NCBI GenBank assembly: GCA_029449245.1
Contig: JANATF010000016.1
Span: forward strand, 62,001 to 126,000
Origin: Mortierella alpina
Lineage: Eukaryota; Mortierellomycota; Mortierellomycetes; Mortierellales; Mortierellaceae
Direction: 5' to 3'
DNA: 64,000 nt
Shown here one piece after another: positions 1 through 11,710 of the stretch. The notes under the pieces were generated by a model that worked only from the letters and a program-made list of their open reading frames with translations, searched no databases and was not told the DNA's origin. Every line of letters starts with the position of its first letter. Positions within the stretch are counted from its first letter, which is position 1. A program made the translations under genes and the position numbers.

Positions 1-3000
1 ATGATGAAGGATTTTTTCTACTTCATATGTGGGAGTTTCTCCAAAGTCTTCAAGGACTAACTTTAATTGCGAGGGAGCATAATTTCGACCCAGAAGGGAA
101 CCAGTTCCGTCTCTAAGTTCATACGCGCCACCAGTAGTACGACGAACAACGGTGAAAGGGCCTTCGTATCGTGGCGTCAACTTGTCGCCTTTGATGGGGT
201 CAAGGGTCATGACTTTGGCACCCTCCGGAAAATCGTTGTGGAGTACAGTCGCGTTGAACCTTTCAATCATTTTCTTCTGAGTCAGCTTTGCCTTCTGCGT
301 AATAGCAGGAAATACAATCTCAGTCATGTACTTAAGCCGATCACAGAGTTCTTTCTGTGTGAGTAGTTCGTCTTTATCATTTGTGAAATTGTGGAAACCA
401 TTAAATTTGCGCGCAAAAAAGAGAGAGAAAGGTGACGAGTTGTGTAATGCTACAATTCTCGTATTCATAGCCAGCTGTGCCATGGGAATATGGTTATCCC
501 ACGCGTTGCCTTGCTGCTTGAAGTCTTTACGGATGATATCACATGCAATCTTGACGTGTCTTTCTGCTACGCCGTTGCCGCGCGGATGATATGGTGTGGT
601 CAAACGATGGTCAGTGCCCATTTCAGTTTTGATCGTAGTCATTAGAGCATTAACAAATTCTGTGCCGTTGTCAGATTGAAGAATGCGCGGAAAGCCAATG
701 AGACTGAATATGTCAAAGAGGACGCCGCCGACGGTGAGGCTGTTTTTGTTTGGTATTGCTTTTAGGAATACAAAGCGGGTGCACACGTCGACTAGTATCA
801 ACAGATATTTATTGCCTTTGTTCGACAGAGGGAAAGGCCCTGCGAGATCAACAGCCATATGTTCTCCAGGCAGCTGTGCGTGAATGGCTTTAAGTGGATG
901 ATACCCTTTTTGAGCAATATTGTTACGTTGGCATTCGGGGCACTTCTTAACCCAAGCCAGGCAGTCCTCTGCTAAGTGCGGCCAAGTGACATGATCAGCG
1001 TGAATGTTCTTGACCATAACGTTCGTGCCAAAGTGACCCAGTGTATGCACCTTGTCAAGAATGGCATCCCGTTCTGCTTTGTCTGTAATCACTGTATGAG
1101 ACTCTTCCGCCTGCATATATGATAGACTAATGTCCTCTTCATCCCTCCTCGGGTAGCGAGATTTAAAATCAGCCGGGAAGAGACGAGACAGGGCATCAGG
1201 CAGAATGTTCATTATACCAGGGCGATATTTCACCGTAAAATTGTAATCAAGAATAGTTTCTTGCCAGTTTGTTAACATGGAGTTCAACTCTTTTTGAGAA
1301 TGAATGAAAGTAAGGGCGCGGTGGTCCGTGTACAAAGTGAAGTGACGACCCCAAAGATAGTAGTGGAACTTTGTAAGGGCAAAAACGATTGCAAGTAGTT
1401 CTTTTTGTGTAGTAGAATAGCGCCGCTCTCTTGCCTGTAGTGACCTGGCCATGAACGAGATGAAGACTACTTCTTCTTTATTGGTTTTCGGATTCCATAT
1501 TATTTGATATAGTGTTGATCCAATGCCTACATTGGATGCGTCAGTACCGACGTATAGCGGTTGTGTCCAGTCCACAAAGTGAAGTATGGGAGCTAATGTG
1601 AGCAGATCTTTAAGTGCATTGAAAGAGTCAAGTTCCTCTTTATTAAGCTTGAAGGGCTTGGTTTCGTTTCGTAGTTTGTCAAGCGGAGCAGCTAAAGTGC
1701 TGAAAATAGGGATATGATTGCGAAAGAAATTGCATGTGCCAATAAAAGATTGGATTTGGAGGCTCGTAGTTGGGGCGTCCCACTCAAGGATATTGACAAG
1801 TTTGGCAGGGTCGATGCGTTGACCGTGCAAATCAATCACAAAACCGAGGAGCACAATTTGTGTGGCAAAGAAATGTGATTTTTCTGTGTTGATAATGAGT
1901 TTAGCTTCTGTAAGTTTCTGAATAACGCATCTGACATGTTCAGCATGTTCTTCGCGGCTCTTGGAAAATACCACAATGTCATCGACAAATACGCGGACAA
2001 AGGGTAGATCTCCCAAGATACGCGTCATGCCTCGCTGGAACAGGCTTGTCAGTGGTTTGAGTCCAAAAGGGGCTCTTTGAAACATGTATTGGGTACCTCG
2101 GTGCATAAATGCAGTCAGCGATTGATGGGTTGCGTGCACTGGCAAACGATGATACGCTTGCGTGAGATCAATCGTGGAGTAGATTGCATGTCCTCCCAAC
2201 TGTTGTATGATGTCCGAAATCAAAGGTACAGGGTGATTGTCGTCCGGTAAAACCATATTAAGTGGTCGTGGGTCGAGGCACACTCTAAATTTTGTTTTCT
2301 GTCCGTTCAAATCTTTCTTTGATGCCAGAGTAAGTGTGTTGTTATGAGGATTGCCTGCAGGTGCTAATGTGATGACTTCGTCTGCCATCCATTTGGCAAC
2401 TTGTTCATCAAAGATATGCATTTGCTGTTCCGCAAATGGTCTGGGTTTTCGGAAAAGCGTAGTACCTTTTGGCACAGGTAAGTATACTTTCATTTCTGGT
2501 ATAGGACAGTAGCTATTGCGCGGTATTTCAGCATTGCCTTTCAACACCTCGTCAATGTATTTCATGAACGCTTTTTTCTCAGCTTTGAATTGAGGCGTAA
2601 GTTCCGCCGCTGGTGTTTCTAATGGTAGCAAGGACGGTTTTTTGTCGGGAATGGGCTGTGGAAGACACTGGGCGTTTTCACGACCATCCGAGATGCCGCC
2701 AATAGAGAAGCCAAGTTCATGAAAAATGTCCATTCCGATAACAAAATCAAAGTCTAGATCAAACACCTCTAGAGCTGTAAGGATAGAATGCTCATTACAT
2801 CTGATCTCAATAGGCTCTGTCTCGCCGGTGCGGTCACCGAACTTGTTTTTGTCACCCAAGCGGATTTTTCCTTGAGCCGGATTCACATGCAGATTGGCTT
2901 TTTGGACAAGACCTCGATCGACGAAAGACTTAGAAGCGCCTGTGTCTAGTAGTGCATCATAAATGGTGTTTTCAAATTCCAATGGAACAATAATACGTTT

Positions 3001-4956
3001 ACTTTTTGCATCGATCGCCGTCATTGCAGAGTATGTGATGGTTTCGAGATTGTCAGTGGCAAGGTTATTAATGGTCAGTTTATTGTAAATACTATCTAGG
3101 TACTGCAGATCATTGTCTATTCTTATTTCTTCCGGTGTCCTTGTATCCTCCTCTTCGTCAGTGAAGATGGAATCAGACAGGTGTGCAATGGATTCCAATG
3201 CTGGGTCTGGGTTGCAAATTTCTTCATGCTGATAGGATGAATCGGAAGTGGATAGAGAGAGAGCATTAATTGTCAGAGGTGTTCTGGGAGAGACATGTAT
3301 GGAATTTGAGCCAGTGCTAAGTTTCAGCTTACTTTGGGCGTTGCCATTATTGTCCTTGTTCTCTCCATTGCCGTTATTGACCCATCTTCTGTTCTGCGAT
3401 CTTTGATTGTTGTTGTTGTTGGTATTGAAAATCCTATTGTTGTTATTATTGTTGCGGAAGGGGTGGTGTCGAACCATGCTATTGCTGTTGTTTGATGCCT
3501 GATCCTGGTTGGTACCCATAGATCTGGCAGCTTGGCTGTTGCATTCCTCGGCTCTGTGCCCTGGTCTTCCGCAATTATTGCACTCAATGTGATCTTCTGT
3601 AGTGTGTCTGCCTCGACAGATGTTGCAGCGAGTCTGACGGTTTGGTCTGGTAGCCGATCGAGCTCCAATGATGGGAGTCTTGCTGACTGAGCCACTGGTG
3701 GGTTCCGCAGGCAAGTTGTCCGGTCCAAGACACTTGGACAAGATGTCGCAGAAGGTTGCAACAGTTGTGGGATCTTCCATGTTGTTACCCGATCGAATGA
3801 CATTCCTGACCGTGGACGGTAGCGAACTGAGAAGGTGGTTCACGAGATAAGTGGTATCACCTGTGACTTGAAACTGGTTCACTTTCTTCTGGACGCGTAG
3901 TGCAAAGGTCTTCCAGCTTTCATGTGCGAGTCGTCCAATTGTGGCCATGTCTCGGAGGCTTTGCTCACGTTCCTCAGGTGTGATGCAGGCCCTGAGAAAC
4001 ACGCGCTCTAGAGTGTCGACATCGTAACGCTTCACGGGTTCCTTCTTGAGTGCCTCATTAAAAGCGTCGACATCCTCCTCGCGATTGATCAGTAGTCCCA
4101 AGTAGCGTGCGCCATCGTGCAGGAGTGCCTCAGGATTGATTGCTGGTACAACTTGTCTTTTAAATGTTTCAATGTACTGCTGCGTGTTGGCGATTCCTCC
4201 TGGACCACGGAAGCGAGGCCAGTGATTGGGGATGTTGAGGAATGCTGGTTGCTGGTACGACCGGTTCCCGTTTGTTTTGGAGGACGTAAAAGATTCCTGT
4301 GATTGGCGTTGCGCATTGGGATCCGTGCCGCCCATTCTGGTTGAGGCTGCGAGGATGGTGTCATAGGCATCGATAATTGACTTGAGGTCCTTTATCTTGG
4401 CGGCTCGAGCATGAAGGATTTTCTGCATGTCCGGCAATCGGGACTCGTATTTATCGGCTTGACTGGGATTCTGTTGTATATGTCGCTTGATGGCGAGGAG
4501 CTTCCGTAACTGTAGTTCTTGAATGTTCAGGAGTTCATTAATAGTGGCTCGGGGTTCGGATATGTCGTCAGGGACCTCAATGTCTGACAATTCAAACGGA
4601 TCTTCGTCATCGGCCGTGGGGCTGGTATCACCAGTATCGTCGACATCCATCGCCATGGATTCTTCGCCGGCGTAGTCCGCCTGAGTGGGTGGACGGGTGG
4701 TTTCTGCTCCGTTGACGGCTGTATGGGATGGAGAGTCCTCGTCGTCTTCATGAGGTTGTGTTCTTTCCTGCTGCCCGTTGCCCTCCTGGTTACCAAGTTC
4801 GATGTTTTCGGGGTCCATAGTGCTGCTGTCTGCGTTGGTTGGTACTTCCGCTGGTGCAGCTGTTGAAGGGTTTACGCTGCCTTCCACAGTCTCAGTTGAA
4901 GCGACTGGCGTGGAGCTTGGGCGTGCTTTTCCTTTGTTGGAGCGCTTGGAAGTCAT
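1..4956 (-). CDS. Gag-Pol polyprotein of family A, C-terminus off window
   Basis: The ATG at 4956 opens 1,652 codons without a visible stop, which is 95% of the 1,737-residue protein of the complete copy. It carries the acidic Gag N-terminus, capsid-like region, zinc knuckle, protease, reverse transcriptase, RNase H and integrase. Only the C-terminal 85 residues, which hold most of the chromodomain, are missing beyond the window edge. The sequence matches the complete copy where compared, so it is probably young and could be functional if it ends normally off-window. See 23666-28879 for the motif map. Confidence 0.9.
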   Translation of the reverse strand, partial: MTSKRSNKGKARPSSTPVASTETVEGSVNPSTAAPAEVPTNADSSTMDPENIELGNQEGNGQQERTQPHEDDEDSPSHTAVNGAETTRPPTQADYAGEESMAMDVDDTGDTSPTADDEDPFELSDIEVPDDISEPRATINELLNIQELQLRKLLAIKRHIQQNPSQADKYESRLPDMQKILHARAAKIKDLKSIIDAYDTILAASTRMGGTDPNAQRQSQESFTSSKTNGNRSYQQPAFLNIPNHWPRFRGPGGIANTQQYIETFKRQVVPAINPEALLHDGARYLGLLINREEDVDAFNEALKKEPVKRYDVDTLERVFLRACITPEEREQSLRDMATIGRLAHESWKTFALRVQKKVNQFQVTGDTTYLVNHLLSSLPSTVRNVIRSGNNMEDPTTVATFCDILSKCLGPDNLPAEPTSGSVSKTPIIGARSATRPNRQTRCNICRGRHTTEDHIECNNCGRPGHRAEECNSQAARSMGTNQDQASNNSNSMVRHHPFRNNNNNNRIFNTNNNNNQRSQNRRWVNNGNGENKDNNGNAQSKLKLSTGSNSIHVSPRTPLTINALSLSTSDSSYQHEEICNPDPALESIAHLSDSIFTDEEEDTRTPEEIRIDNDLQYLDSIYNKLTINNLATDNLETITYSAMTAIDAKSKRIIVPLEFENTIYDALLDTGASKSFVDRGLVQKANLHVNPAQGKIRLGDKNKFGDRTGETEPIEIRCNEHSILTALEVFDLDFDFVIGMDIFHELGFSIGGISDGRENAQCLPQPIPDKKPSLLPLETPAAELTPQFKAEKKAFMKYIDEVLKGNAEIPRNSYCPIPEMKVYLPVPKGTTLFRKPRPFAEQQMHIFDEQVAKWMADEVITLAPAGNPHNNTLTLASKKDLNGQKTKFRVCLDPRPLNMVLPDDNHPVPLISDIIQQLGGHAIYSTIDLTQAYHRLPVHATHQSLTAFMHRGTQYMFQRAPFGLKPLTSLFQRGMTRILGDLPFVRVFVDDIVVFSKSREEHAEHVRCVIQKLTEAKLIINTEKSHFFATQIVLLGFVIDLHGQRIDPAKLVNILEWDAPTTSLQIQSFIGTCNFFRNHIPIFSTLAAPLDKLRNETKPFKLNKEELDSFNALKDLLTLAPILHFVDWTQPLYVGTDASNVGIGSTLYQIIWNPKTNKEEVVFISFMARSLQARERRYSTTQKELLAIVFALTKFHYYLWGRHFTLYTDHRALTFIHSQKELNSMLTNWQETILDYNFTVKYRPGIMNILPDALSRLFPADFKSRYPRRDEEDISLSYMQAEESHTVITDKAERDAILDKVHTLGHFGTNVMVKNIHADHVTWPHLAEDCLAWVKKCPECQRNNIAQKGYHPLKAIHAQLPGEHMAVDLAGPFPLSNKGNKYLLILVDVCTRFVFLKAIPNKNSLTVGGVLFDIFSLIGFPRILQSDNGTEFVNALMTTIKTEMGTDHRLTTPYHPRGNGVAERHVKIACDIIRKDFKQQGNAWDNHIPMAQLAMNTRIVALHNSSPFSLFFARKFNGFHNFTNDKDELLTQKELCDRLKYMTEIVFPAITQKAKLTQKKMIERFNATVLHNDFPEGAKVMTLDPIKGDKLTPRYEGPFTVVRRTTGGAYELRDGTGSLLGRNYAPSQLKLVLEDFGETPTYEVEKILHH

Positions 4957-5356
4957 TTTGATATCCTAAATGATAAGTGCTCAGTTAGCGACTAGCAAAG
5001 TTTTGTGCGTGCAATGATTGGCAGAAAAGTTTTCTCTATGGCAGTGGCCAATAGAATCTCGTGCCTGACTGTATATTGCAAAACAGCTGTGCTGTCAAGG
5101 GGTTGATCGAAGAGATTGTGGTTGAACACACAACACTTTCTTCGGTAGATATATTTGGAAGGATGCGATTGAACGCTGTACGATTCTTCAAGTGATGAAT
5201 TGGGAAGACGGTGTGGTTGAACGCAGCACGCTTTCTTCAGGGATGAAGTACTTTCGCGGCTGAGCCGATGGTACAGGAAGTATGGGTGGATGGATGGATC
5301 GATGCGATATCGTGTTTTTCCAATCCAAAGATCCTTCAATTCTTCATTCAAAAAAA

Positions 5357-5517
5357 TGAGAAGTAGCAGGCAAATTACCAAGAATGAATGAGAACAAGAG
5401 AGGGATCTTTAATGACAGGCGCCAGGGTGCCTTTAATAGTGGCGGGTCCCTGGTGGCTGAGTGCTCTGCTAACTTTCTAACTGCACACATTCTGCTATTA
5501 AGGGTCAATATACAACA
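5357..5517 (-). repeat. Family A 5' LTR of copy A1
   Basis: 161-bp LTR read on the minus strand, TG...CA bounded. The same sequence recurs at 9879-10039, 11547-11707, 18583-18743, 23105-23265 and 29129-29289. The two LTRs of the complete element define the limits. Confidence 0.95.
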
Positions 5518-8500
5518 CCACTTATCTCGTGAACCACCTTCTCAGTTCGCTACCGTCCACGGTCAGGAATGTCATTCGATCGGGTAACAACATGGAAGAT
5601 CCCACAACTGTTGCAACCTTCTGCGACATCTTGTCCAAGTGTCTTGGACCGGACAACTTGCCTGCGGAACCCACCAGTGGCTCAGTCAGCAAGACTCCCA
5701 TCATTGGAGCTCGATCGGCTACCAGACCAAACCGTCAGACTCGCTGCAACATCTGTCGAGGCAGACACACTACAGAAGATCACATTGAGTGCAATAATTG
5801 CGGAAGACCAGGGCACAGAGCCGAGGAATGCAACAGCCAAGCTGCCAGATCTATGGGTACCAACCAGGATCAGGCATCAAACAACAGCAATAGCATGGTT
5901 CGACACCACCCCTTCCGCAACAATAATAACAACAATAGGATTTTCAATACCAACAACAACAACAATCAAAGATCGCAGAACAGAAGATGGGTCAATAACG
6001 GCAATGGAGAGAACAAGGACAATAATGGCAACGCCCAAAGTAAGCTGAAACTTAGCACTGGCTCAAATTCCATACATGTCTCTCCCAGAACACCTCTGAC
6101 AATTAATGCTCTCTCTCTATCCACTTCCGATTCATCCTATCAGCATGAAGAAATTTGCAACCCAGACCCAGCATTGGAATCCATTGCACACCTGTCTGAT
6201 TCCATCTTCACTGACGAAGAGGAGGATACAAGGACACCGGAAGAAATAAGAATAGACAATGATCTGCAGTACCTAGATAGTATTTACAATAAACTGACCA
6301 TTAATAACCTTGCCACTGACAATCTCGAAACCATCACATACTCTGCAATGACGGCGATCGATGCAAAAAGTAAACGTATTATTGTTCCATTGGAATTTGA
6401 AAACACCATTTATGATGCACTACTAGACACAGGCGCTTCTAAGTCTTTCGTCGATCGAGGTCTTGTCCAAAAAGCCAATCTGCATGTGAATCCGGCTCAA
6501 GGAAAAATCCGCTTGGGTGACAAAAACAAGTTCGGTGACCGCACCGGCGAGACAGAGCCTATTGAGATCAGATGTAATGAGCATTCTATCCTTACAGCTC
6601 TAGAGGTGTTTGATCTAGACTTTGATTTTGTTATCGGAATGGACATTTTTCATGAACTTGGCTTCTCTATTGGCGGCATCTCGGATGGTCGTGAAAACGC
6701 CCAGTGTCTTCCACAGCCCATTCCCGACAAAAAACCGTCCTTGCTACCATTAGAAACACCAGCGGCGGAACTTACGCCTCAATTCAAAGCTGAGAAAAAA
6801 GCGTTCATGAAATACATTGACGAGGTGTTGAAAGGCAATGCTGAAATACCGCGCAATAGCTACTGTCCTATACCAGAAATGAAAGTATACTTACCTGTGC
6901 CAAAAGGTACTACGCTTTTCCGAAAACCCAGACCATTTGCGGAACAGCAAATGCATATCTTTGATGAACAAGTTGCCAAATGGATGGCAGACGAAGTCAT
7001 CACATTAGCACCTGCAGGCAATCCTCATAACAACACACTTACTCTGGCATCAAAGAAAGATTTGAACGGACAGAAAACAAAATTTAGAGTGTGCCTCGAC
7101 CCACGACCACTTAATATGGTTTTACCGGACGACAATCACCCTGTACCTTTGATTTCGGACATCATACAACAGTTGGGAGGACATGCAATCTACTCCACGA
7201 TTGATCTCACGCAAGCGTATCATCGTTTGCCAGTGCACGCAACCCATCAATCGCTGACTGCATTTATGCACCGAGGTACCCAATACATGTTTCAAAGAGC
7301 CCCTTTTGGACTCAAACCACTGACAAGCCTGTTCCAGCGAGGCATGACGCGTATCTTGGGAGATCTACCCTTTGTCCGCGTATTTGTCGATGACATTGTG
7401 GTATTTTCCAAGAGCCGCGAAGAACATGCTGAACATGTCAGATGCGTTATTCAGAAACTTACAGAAGCTAAACTCATTATCAACACAGAAAAATCACATT
7501 TCTTTGCCACACAAATTGTGCTCCTCGGTTTTGTGATTGATTTGCACGGTCAACGCATCGACCCTGCCAAACTTGTCAATATCCTTGAGTGGGACGCCCC
7601 AACTACGAGCCTCCAAATCCAATCTTTTATTGGCACATGCAATTTCTTTCGCAATCATATCCCTATTTTCAGCACTTTAGCTGCTCCGCTTGACAAACTA
7701 CGAAACGAAACCAAGCCCTTCAAGCTTAATAAAGAGGAACTTGACTCTTTCAATGCACTTAAAGATCTGCTCACATTAGCTCCCATACTTCACTTTGTGG
7801 ACTGGACACAACCGCTATACGTCGGTACTGACGCATCCAATGTAGGCATTGGATCAACACTATATCAAATAATATGGAATCCGAAAACCAATAAAGAAGA
7901 AGTAGTCTTCATCTCGTTCATGGCCAGGTCACTACAGGCAAGAGAGCGGCGCTATTCTACTACACAAAAAGAACTACTTGCAATCGTTTTTGCCCTTACA
8001 AAGTTCCACTACTATCTTTGGGGTCGTCACTTCACTTTGTACACGGACCACCGCGCCCTTACTTTCATTCATTCTCAAAAAGAGTTGAACTCCATGTTAA
8101 CAAACTGGCAAGAAACTATTCTTGATTACAATTTTACGGTGAAATATCGCCCTGGTATAATGAACATTCTGCCTGATGCCCTGTCTCGTCTCTTCCCGGC
8201 TGATTTTAAATCTCGCTACCCGAGGAGGGATGAAGAGGACATTAGTCTATCATATATGCAGGCGGAAGAGTCTCATACAGTGATTACAGACAAAGCAGAA
8301 CGGGATGCCATTCTTGACAAGGTGCATACACTGGGTCACTTTGGCACGAACGTTATGGTCAAGAACATTCACGCTGATCATGTCACTTGGCCGCACTTAG
8401 CAGAGGACTGCCTGGCTTGGGTTAAGAAGTGCCCCGAATGCCAACGTAACAATATTGCTCAAAAAGGGTATCATCCACTTAAAGCCATTCACGCACAGCT

Positions 8501-9629
8501 GCCTGGAGAACATATGGCTGTTGATCTCGCAGGGCCTTTCCCTCTGTCGAACAAAGGCAATAAATATCTGTTGATACTAGTCGACGTGTGCACCCGCTTT
8601 GTATTCCTAAAAGCAATACCAAACAAAAACAGCCTCACCGTCGGCGGCGTCCTCTTTGACATATTCAGTCTCATTGGCTTTCCGCGCATTCTTCAATCTG
8701 ACAACGGCACAGAATTTGTTAATGCTCTAATGACTACGATCAAAACTGAAATGGGCACTGACCATCGTTTGACCACACCATATCATCCGCGCGGCAACGG
8801 CGTAGCAGAAAGACACGTCAAGATTGCATGTGATATCATCCGTAAAGACTTCAAGCAGCAAGGCAACGCGTGGGATAACCATATTCCCATGGCACAGCTG
8901 GCTATGAATACGAGAATTGTAGCATTACACAACTCGTCACCTTTCTCTCTCTTTTTTGCGCGCAAATTTAATGGTTTCCACAATTTCACAAATGATAAAG
9001 ACGAACTACTCACACAGAAAGAACTCTGTGATCGGCTTAAGTACATGACTGAGATTGTATTTCCTGCTATTACGCAGAAGGCAAAGCTGACTCAGAAGAA
9101 AATGATTGAAAGGTTCAACGCGACTGTACTCCACAACGATTTTCCGGAGGGTGCCAAAGTCATGACCCTTGACCCCATCAAAGGCGACAAGTTGACGCCA
9201 CGATACGAAGGCCCTTTCACCGTTGTTCGTCGTACTACTGGTGGCGCGTATGAACTTAGAGACGGAACTGGTTCCCTTCTGGGTCGAAATTATGCTCCCT
9301 CGCAATTAAAGTTAGTCCTTGAAGACTTTGGAGAAACTCCCACATATGAAGTAGAAAAAATCCTTCATCATAAAGCTCACCCGGCAGAACCAGGCAAATG
9401 GCTTTATAGGACCAAATGGAGAGGCTACTCTGACAAGGAATGCACTTGGGAACCTGAAGAAAATTTCGTTGAAAAGCAATGCATCCGCGACTATTGGAAC
9501 AGACTAAGGATTAATCCAGACACAATAACTCAAGAGCTAGTAACCACACAATTGAGCAAGAAAAACGCTCGAAGCAGCACTGAACGCAACACGCGATCGT
9601 CCAAACGCATAAAACGCAGCAAGGGATAG
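5518..9629 (+). pseudogene. 5'-truncated Gag-Pol of family A (residues about 369-1737)
   Basis: The frame continues from codon 369 of the family A polyprotein to its normal stop at 9629, so it keeps late Gag, zinc knuckle, protease, RT, RNase H, integrase and chromodomain. There is no proper start: upstream lies the LTR of copy A1, and the first frame-compatible codon near the junction is a GTG at 5529. The break follows exactly the ccact duplication, so this is the downstream half of an element split by A1. The matching upstream gag half is not next to it in the window. The 3' end is normal: polypurine tract before 9879, then the 3' LTR. Confidence 0.92.
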
Positions 9630-9878
9630 TTCCACAGCGTACACGAGGTTTTTATATATCAGTTTTCCTCGCAAAAAGACCATAGCATAAAAAGAGCACA
9701 GGCTCTAATGAGGTTTACATTTTTTTCCTCGAACATAACTATAGAATATCAATGCCACAGAATGCAAAGGTGGATTATTTTATTTTTTTCTTTTCATTTT
9801 TTCATTTTCTCCATCTACGACTTCACACATTAGCAACAACAGAATGCGTACCTCATTCTCCATCGAAGGGGAGGGCAG

Positions 9879-10039
9879 TGTTGTATATTGACCCTTAATA
9901 GCAGAATGTGTGCAGTTAGAAAGTTAGCAGAGCACTCAGCCACCAGGGACCCGCCACTATTAAAGGCACCCTGGCGCCTGTCATTAAAGATCCCTCTCTT
10001 GTTCTCATTCATTCTTGGTAATTTGCCTGCTACTTCTCA
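9879..10039 (+). repeat. Family A 3' LTR
   Basis: 161-bp plus-strand LTR following the truncated pol. Its right flank is agtgg plus minus-strand gag, not a copy of any flank of the element whose pol it follows. That is one of the rearrangement junctions discussed in the findings. Confidence 0.95.
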
Positions 10040-11146
10040 AGTGGTATCACCTGTGACTTGAAACTGGTTCACTTTCTTCTGGACGCGTAGTGCAAAGGTC
10101 TTCCAGCTTTCATGTGCGAGTCGTCCAATTGTGGCCATGTCTCGGAGGCTTTGCTCACGTTCCTCAGGTGTGATGCAGGCCCTGAGAAACACGCGCTCTA
10201 GAGTGTCGACATCGTAACGCTTCACGGGTTCCTTCTTGAGTGCCTCATTAAAAGCGTCGACATCCTCCTCGCGATTGATCAGTAGTCCCAAGTAGCGTGC
10301 GCCATCGTGCAGGAGTGCCTCAGGATTGATTGCTGGTACAACTTGTCTTTTAAATGTTTCAATGTACTGCTGCGTGTTGGCGATTCCTCCTGGACCACGG
10401 AAGCGAGGCCAGTGATTGGGGATGTTGAGGAATGCTGGTTGCTGGTACGACCGGTTCCCGTTTGTTTTGGAGGACGTAAAAGATTCCTGTGATTGGCGTT
10501 GCGCATTGGGATCCGTGCCGCCCATTCTGGTTGAGGCTGCGAGGATGGTGTCATAGGCATCGATAATTGACTTGAGGTCCTTTATCTTGGCGGCTCGAGC
10601 ATGAAGGATTTTCTGCATGTCCGGCAATCGGGACTCGTATTTATCGGCTTGACTGGGATTCTGTTGTATATGTCGCTTGATGGCGAGGAGCTTCCGTAAC
10701 TGTAGTTCTTGAATGTTCAGGAGTTCATTAATAGTGGCTCGGGGTTCGGATATGTCGTCAGGGACCTCAATGTCTGACAATTCAAACGGATCTTCGTCAT
10801 CGGCCGTGGGGCTGGTATCACCAGTATCGTCGACATCCATCGCCATGGATTCTTCGCCGGCGTAGTCCGCCTGAGTGGGTGGACGGGTGGTTTCTGCTCC
10901 GTTGACGGCTGTATGGGATGGAGAGTCCTCGTCGTCTTCATGAGGTTGTGTTCTTTCCTGCTGCCCGTTGCCCTCCTGGTTACCAAGTTCGATGTTTTCG
11001 GGGTCCATAGTGCTGCTGTCTGCGTTGGTTGGTACTTCCGCTGGTGCAGCTGTTGAAGGGTTTACGCTGCCTTCCACAGTCTCAGTTGAAGCGACTGGCG
11101 TGGAGCTTGGGCGTGCTTTTCCTTTGTTGGAGCGCTTGGAAGTCAT
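10037..11146 (-). pseudogene. 3'-truncated gag of family A (residues 1-369)
   Basis: The ATG at 11146 encodes the first 369 residues of family A Gag-Pol: an acidic, disordered start and the capsid-like region. Translation then stops at a TGA supplied by the abutting LTR (10037-10039). No zinc knuckle or pol domain remains. Coding bases 10040-11146 match 3850-4956 shifted by 6,190. It is the upstream half of a minus-strand element whose downstream half is at 18583-23104, on the far side of the tandem array. If transcribed from its LTR it would give a Gag-only, possibly dominant-interfering protein; that is speculation. Confidence 0.9.
10040..10044. other. Target-site duplication agtgg, right half
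   Basis: Five bases after the plus-strand 3' LTR. The partner half lies at 23100-23104, before the 5' LTR of the complete element. The order is inverted relative to a simple insertion, which would place the left half upstream. Confidence 0.85.
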
Positions 11147-11546
11147 TTTGATATCCTAAATGATAAGTGCTCAGTTAGCGACTAGCAAAGTTTTGTGCGT
11201 GCAATGATTGGCAGAAAAGTTTTCTCTATGGCAGTGGCCAATAGAATCTCGTGCCTGACTGTATATTGCAAAACAGCTGTGCTGTCAAGGGGTTGATCGA
11301 AGAGATTGTGGTTGAACACACAACACTTTCTTCGGTAGATATATTTGGAAGGATGCGATTGAACGCTGTACGATTCTTCAAGTGATGAATTGGGAAGACG
11401 GTGTGGTTGAACGCAGCACGCTTTCTTCAGGGATGAAGTACTTTCGCGGCTGAGCCGATGGTACAGGAAGTATGGGTGGATGGATGGATCGATGCGATAT
11501 CGTGTTTTTCCAATCCAAAGATCCTTCAATTCTTCATTCAAAAAAA

Positions 11547-11707
11547 TGAGAAGTAGCAGGCAAATTACCAAGAATGAATGAGAACAAGAGAGGGATCTTT
11601 AATGACAGGCGCCAGGGTGCCTTTAATAGTGGCGGGTCCCTGGTGGCTGAGTGCTCTGCTAACTTTCTAACTGCACACATTCTGCTATTAAGGGTCAATA
11701 TACAACA
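11547..11707 (-). repeat. Family A 5' LTR of the split minus-strand copy
   Basis: 161-bp LTR after the 400-bp leader (11147-11546). The following five bases, cattc (11708-11712), match the five bases before the minus-strand 3' LTR at 18583, so the two LTRs flank one original insertion into the 2,290-bp repeat. Confidence 0.95.
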
Positions 11708-11710
11708 CAT

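Larger units (their letters stand above)
1..5517 (-). mobile_element. Ty3/gypsy chromovirus family A, copy A1, 3' end off window
   Basis: Minus-strand family A element with its 5' LTR at 5357-5517, a leader at 4957-5356 and Gag-Pol running off the left edge. It matches the complete copy at 23105-29289. It is inserted in opposite orientation into the gag region of another family A copy. The bases after its LTR (5518-5522, ccact) are one half of the TSD seen elsewhere as agtgg. The other half lies off-window. Confidence 0.93.
1..10039. repeat. Left arm of a giant inverted repeat
   Basis: Every stretch compared matches the reverse complement of 18583-28621 (position x pairs with 28622-x). The arm starts off-window and ends exactly at the outer base of a family A LTR (10039). 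It consists of a minus-strand family A copy (1-5517) and the pol half of a plus-strand copy (5518-10039). I compared long blocks by eye, including both junctions, and saw no mismatch; a full base-by-base alignment was not run. Confidence 0.9.

Noticed and set aside
1-9305. Many 60-160 codon ORFs opposite or overlapping pol (for example 5569-6048 and 8489-9305)
   Set aside because: They recur in every copy only because the underlying gag-pol is repeated, and they have no recognisable domains.
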